A program made the translations under genes and the position numbers. A DNA stretch of 24,720 nucleotides from Prolixibacteraceae bacterium. GTDB taxonomy: Bacteria; Bacteroidota; Bacteroidia; Bacteroidales; Prolixibacteraceae. Positions 24,601 to 24,720 of this stretch are shown here, one piece after another (position 1 is the first letter of the stretch; each line of letters opens with the position of its first letter). The DNA lies in the NCBI GenBank assembly GCA_023228025.1, contig JALOCD010000062.1, positions 1 through 24,720 on the forward strand. The letters run 5' to 3'. Under the pieces are notes generated by a model. The model saw only the letters and a program-made list of their open reading frames with translations. It had not been told where the DNA came from and did no database searches.

Positions 24601-24720
24601 ATCATGTCCAAATAGACGTACTTGTCAATCGATTGCTGGTTGAAGTACAACTGAAGGGGCTTTTTGCTCTTCGTTAGTGAATTTCTGAAGTCGTCCGAAT
24701 GGTGAATGGGTTGGATGGTA
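21696..24720 (-). CDS. Two receiver-like domains fused to a PEP-synthase/PPDK-type ATP-grasp domain (5' end may lie outside window)
   Basis: The first in-window start is TTG at 24650, which gives 984 residues, but the frame stays open to the window edge with no ATG, GTG or TTG beyond it, so the true start may lie outside. Numbering is from 24650. Residues about 20-150 form a degenerate receiver: LFVATLYD lacks the acid pair and Met85 sits at the Asp position. Residues about 167-315 form an intact-looking receiver (Glu174-Asp175, Asp245 in VISDVEF, Lys298 in FINKNS). Residues about 425-800 are a PPDK_N/PEP-synthase ATP-grasp domain: GGSLGGKGRGL, RPIAVRSSSTSED, PFAGVFDTY, EIEYAVD, LLQIKPL. The C-terminal part has GPGRWGSRDRF and GSHFFHN (His917, His920). 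The swivelling phospho-His domain and PEP/pyruvate barrel of PPDK are absent, so it is not a PEP synthase. A phosphotransfer or signalling role is inferred; the reaction is unknown. Confidence 0.82.
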   Translation of the reverse strand, partial: TIQPIHHSDDFRNSLTKSKKPLQLYFNQQSIDKYVYLDMMRFKIKHILFVATLYDAFILESEDSFFEKFMGETYQYSLFSVPRITGVSSAEEALSLLETSNFDLVILMAGMDREAPVILSEQIRARKESLPIYLLLNKKSDIKYFEELVPTIRSVDQLFVWNGDSLILFAIVKSTEDKVNVENDTKIGLVRVILLIEDSPLYYSKYLQFLYDIVFSQVQQLLPEVEKNELDKISKMRSRPKILLARNYEEAVAIFNRYRDFLLCVISDVEFDRNGKMDKHAGVNFIKYAKSHISKIPIILQSSENRNEQVAKDLEVAFINKNSESLLSDLRHYLISYLGFGNFLFRDREGNTIGVAKSLREFETLLQEVPDESLYLHASENQLSLWLMSRGEIQLAKTLNPVAANTFKNMDEMRQFFLDSIKHYREEKKKGKILSFDETSALDEKNIVSFCGGSLGGKGRGLAFINTLIYNLEFPTLTNKINILAPITVVIGTNEFQHFISKNKLFDKIIDTDISFAELRAHFVESQLSGSLLKKLKVFVSQIDRPIAVRSSSTSEDSITQPFAGVFDTYIVPNGKTNKKLVLEQLCDAIKLVFASTFSEKARNYFSIIHHKVEEEKMAVVLQVLVGNQYGDYYYPNISGVAQSYNFYPVASMKPEEGFAVAAVGLGTYVVDGWKSYRFSPKYPKVTIYSIKDMLVSSQVQFYALDCKLKEVDFLKDGELAALKLLNISEAEKHGTLTHCASVYNANNDRVEPGLAAGGPRIINFADILQYNYAPLAETISVLLNAVKEAFGSPVEIEYAVDLERAKNGLPTFYLLQIKPLIGNQLTQNIVIDQLDKSRMALFTRSSLGNGEVKDIRDVIFVDTTAFNKLKTIEMAAEVEILNNMMIKANRQYILIGPGRWGSRDRFVGIPVNWSQISQAKVIVEISLDNYPLDSSLGSHFFHNVTSMNIGYFSVKHTSPTDFIRWDMLNSQKVIHKTIFFKHVQFHKPLTILMDGRIKTSAVIMHE

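Noticed and set aside
21696..24720. Annotation as phosphoenolpyruvate synthase or PPDK
   Set aside because: Only the ATP-grasp part is recognisable. The GG-T-x-H phospho-histidine motif and the PEP/pyruvate barrel are absent.

Overview
The window looks like a chromosomal segment of a Bacteroidota (Bacteroidetes) bacterium. The evidence is a SusD-type glycan-binding lipoprotein gene at the edge of a run of exported carbohydrate-active enzymes, signal peptides and a lipobox typical of the phylum, an AT-rich background, and a two-receiver/ATP-grasp protein of a type I associate with Bacteroidota. No rRNA, tRNA or CRISPR array was seen.

Region 1 (1-13296, all on the minus strand) is a polysaccharide-utilisation locus. 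In transcription order it holds a 5'-truncated susD, a terminator, two FAD-dependent oxidoreductases, a sialate-O-acetylesterase-like esterase, two tandem GH99-like (WbsX-type) putative hydrolases, a six-hairpin glycosidase-like protein, and a GH2 beta-mannosidase/exo-glucosaminidase-like enzyme whose 3' end leaves the window. Nearly all products carry export signals, so they probably dismantle one acetylated glycan outside the cytoplasm. The partner susC and the first part of susD are missing.

Region 2 (13297-14026) is a REP-like mobile element: a RAYT (Y1_Tnp) transposase gene broken by an amber codon, between perfect 35-bp inverted repeats made of small hairpins. Its left end coincides with the susD breakpoint and its right end lies 12 bp from the dnaE stop codon.

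Region 3 (14039-19382, visibly more GC-rich) is a putative inducible mutagenesis cassette. An XRE/S24 LexA-like regulator is divergent from dinB (DNA polymerase IV with a clamp-binding motif), followed by a short DnaE-type polymerase whose PHP metal ligands are partly lost. No imuA-like gene is present. Three unrelated repeat structures decorate the cassette: inverted CACAGAG heptads in the divergent promoter region, a hairpin that forms the C-terminus of DinB, and 20 GT(T/G)GA(A/G)A heptamers directly abutting the dnaE start codon. The last is a possible contingency (slippage) switch.

Region 4 (19383-24720) has a bidirectional terminator, NADP-type glutamate dehydrogenase (gdhA), and a two-gene unit: a large protein with two N-terminal receiver-like domains fused to a PPDK/PEP-synthase-type ATP-grasp domain, and a LuxR/NarL-type regulator whose phospho-acceptor Asp is replaced by Asn. 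The large gene is open to the right window edge, so its start may lie outside.
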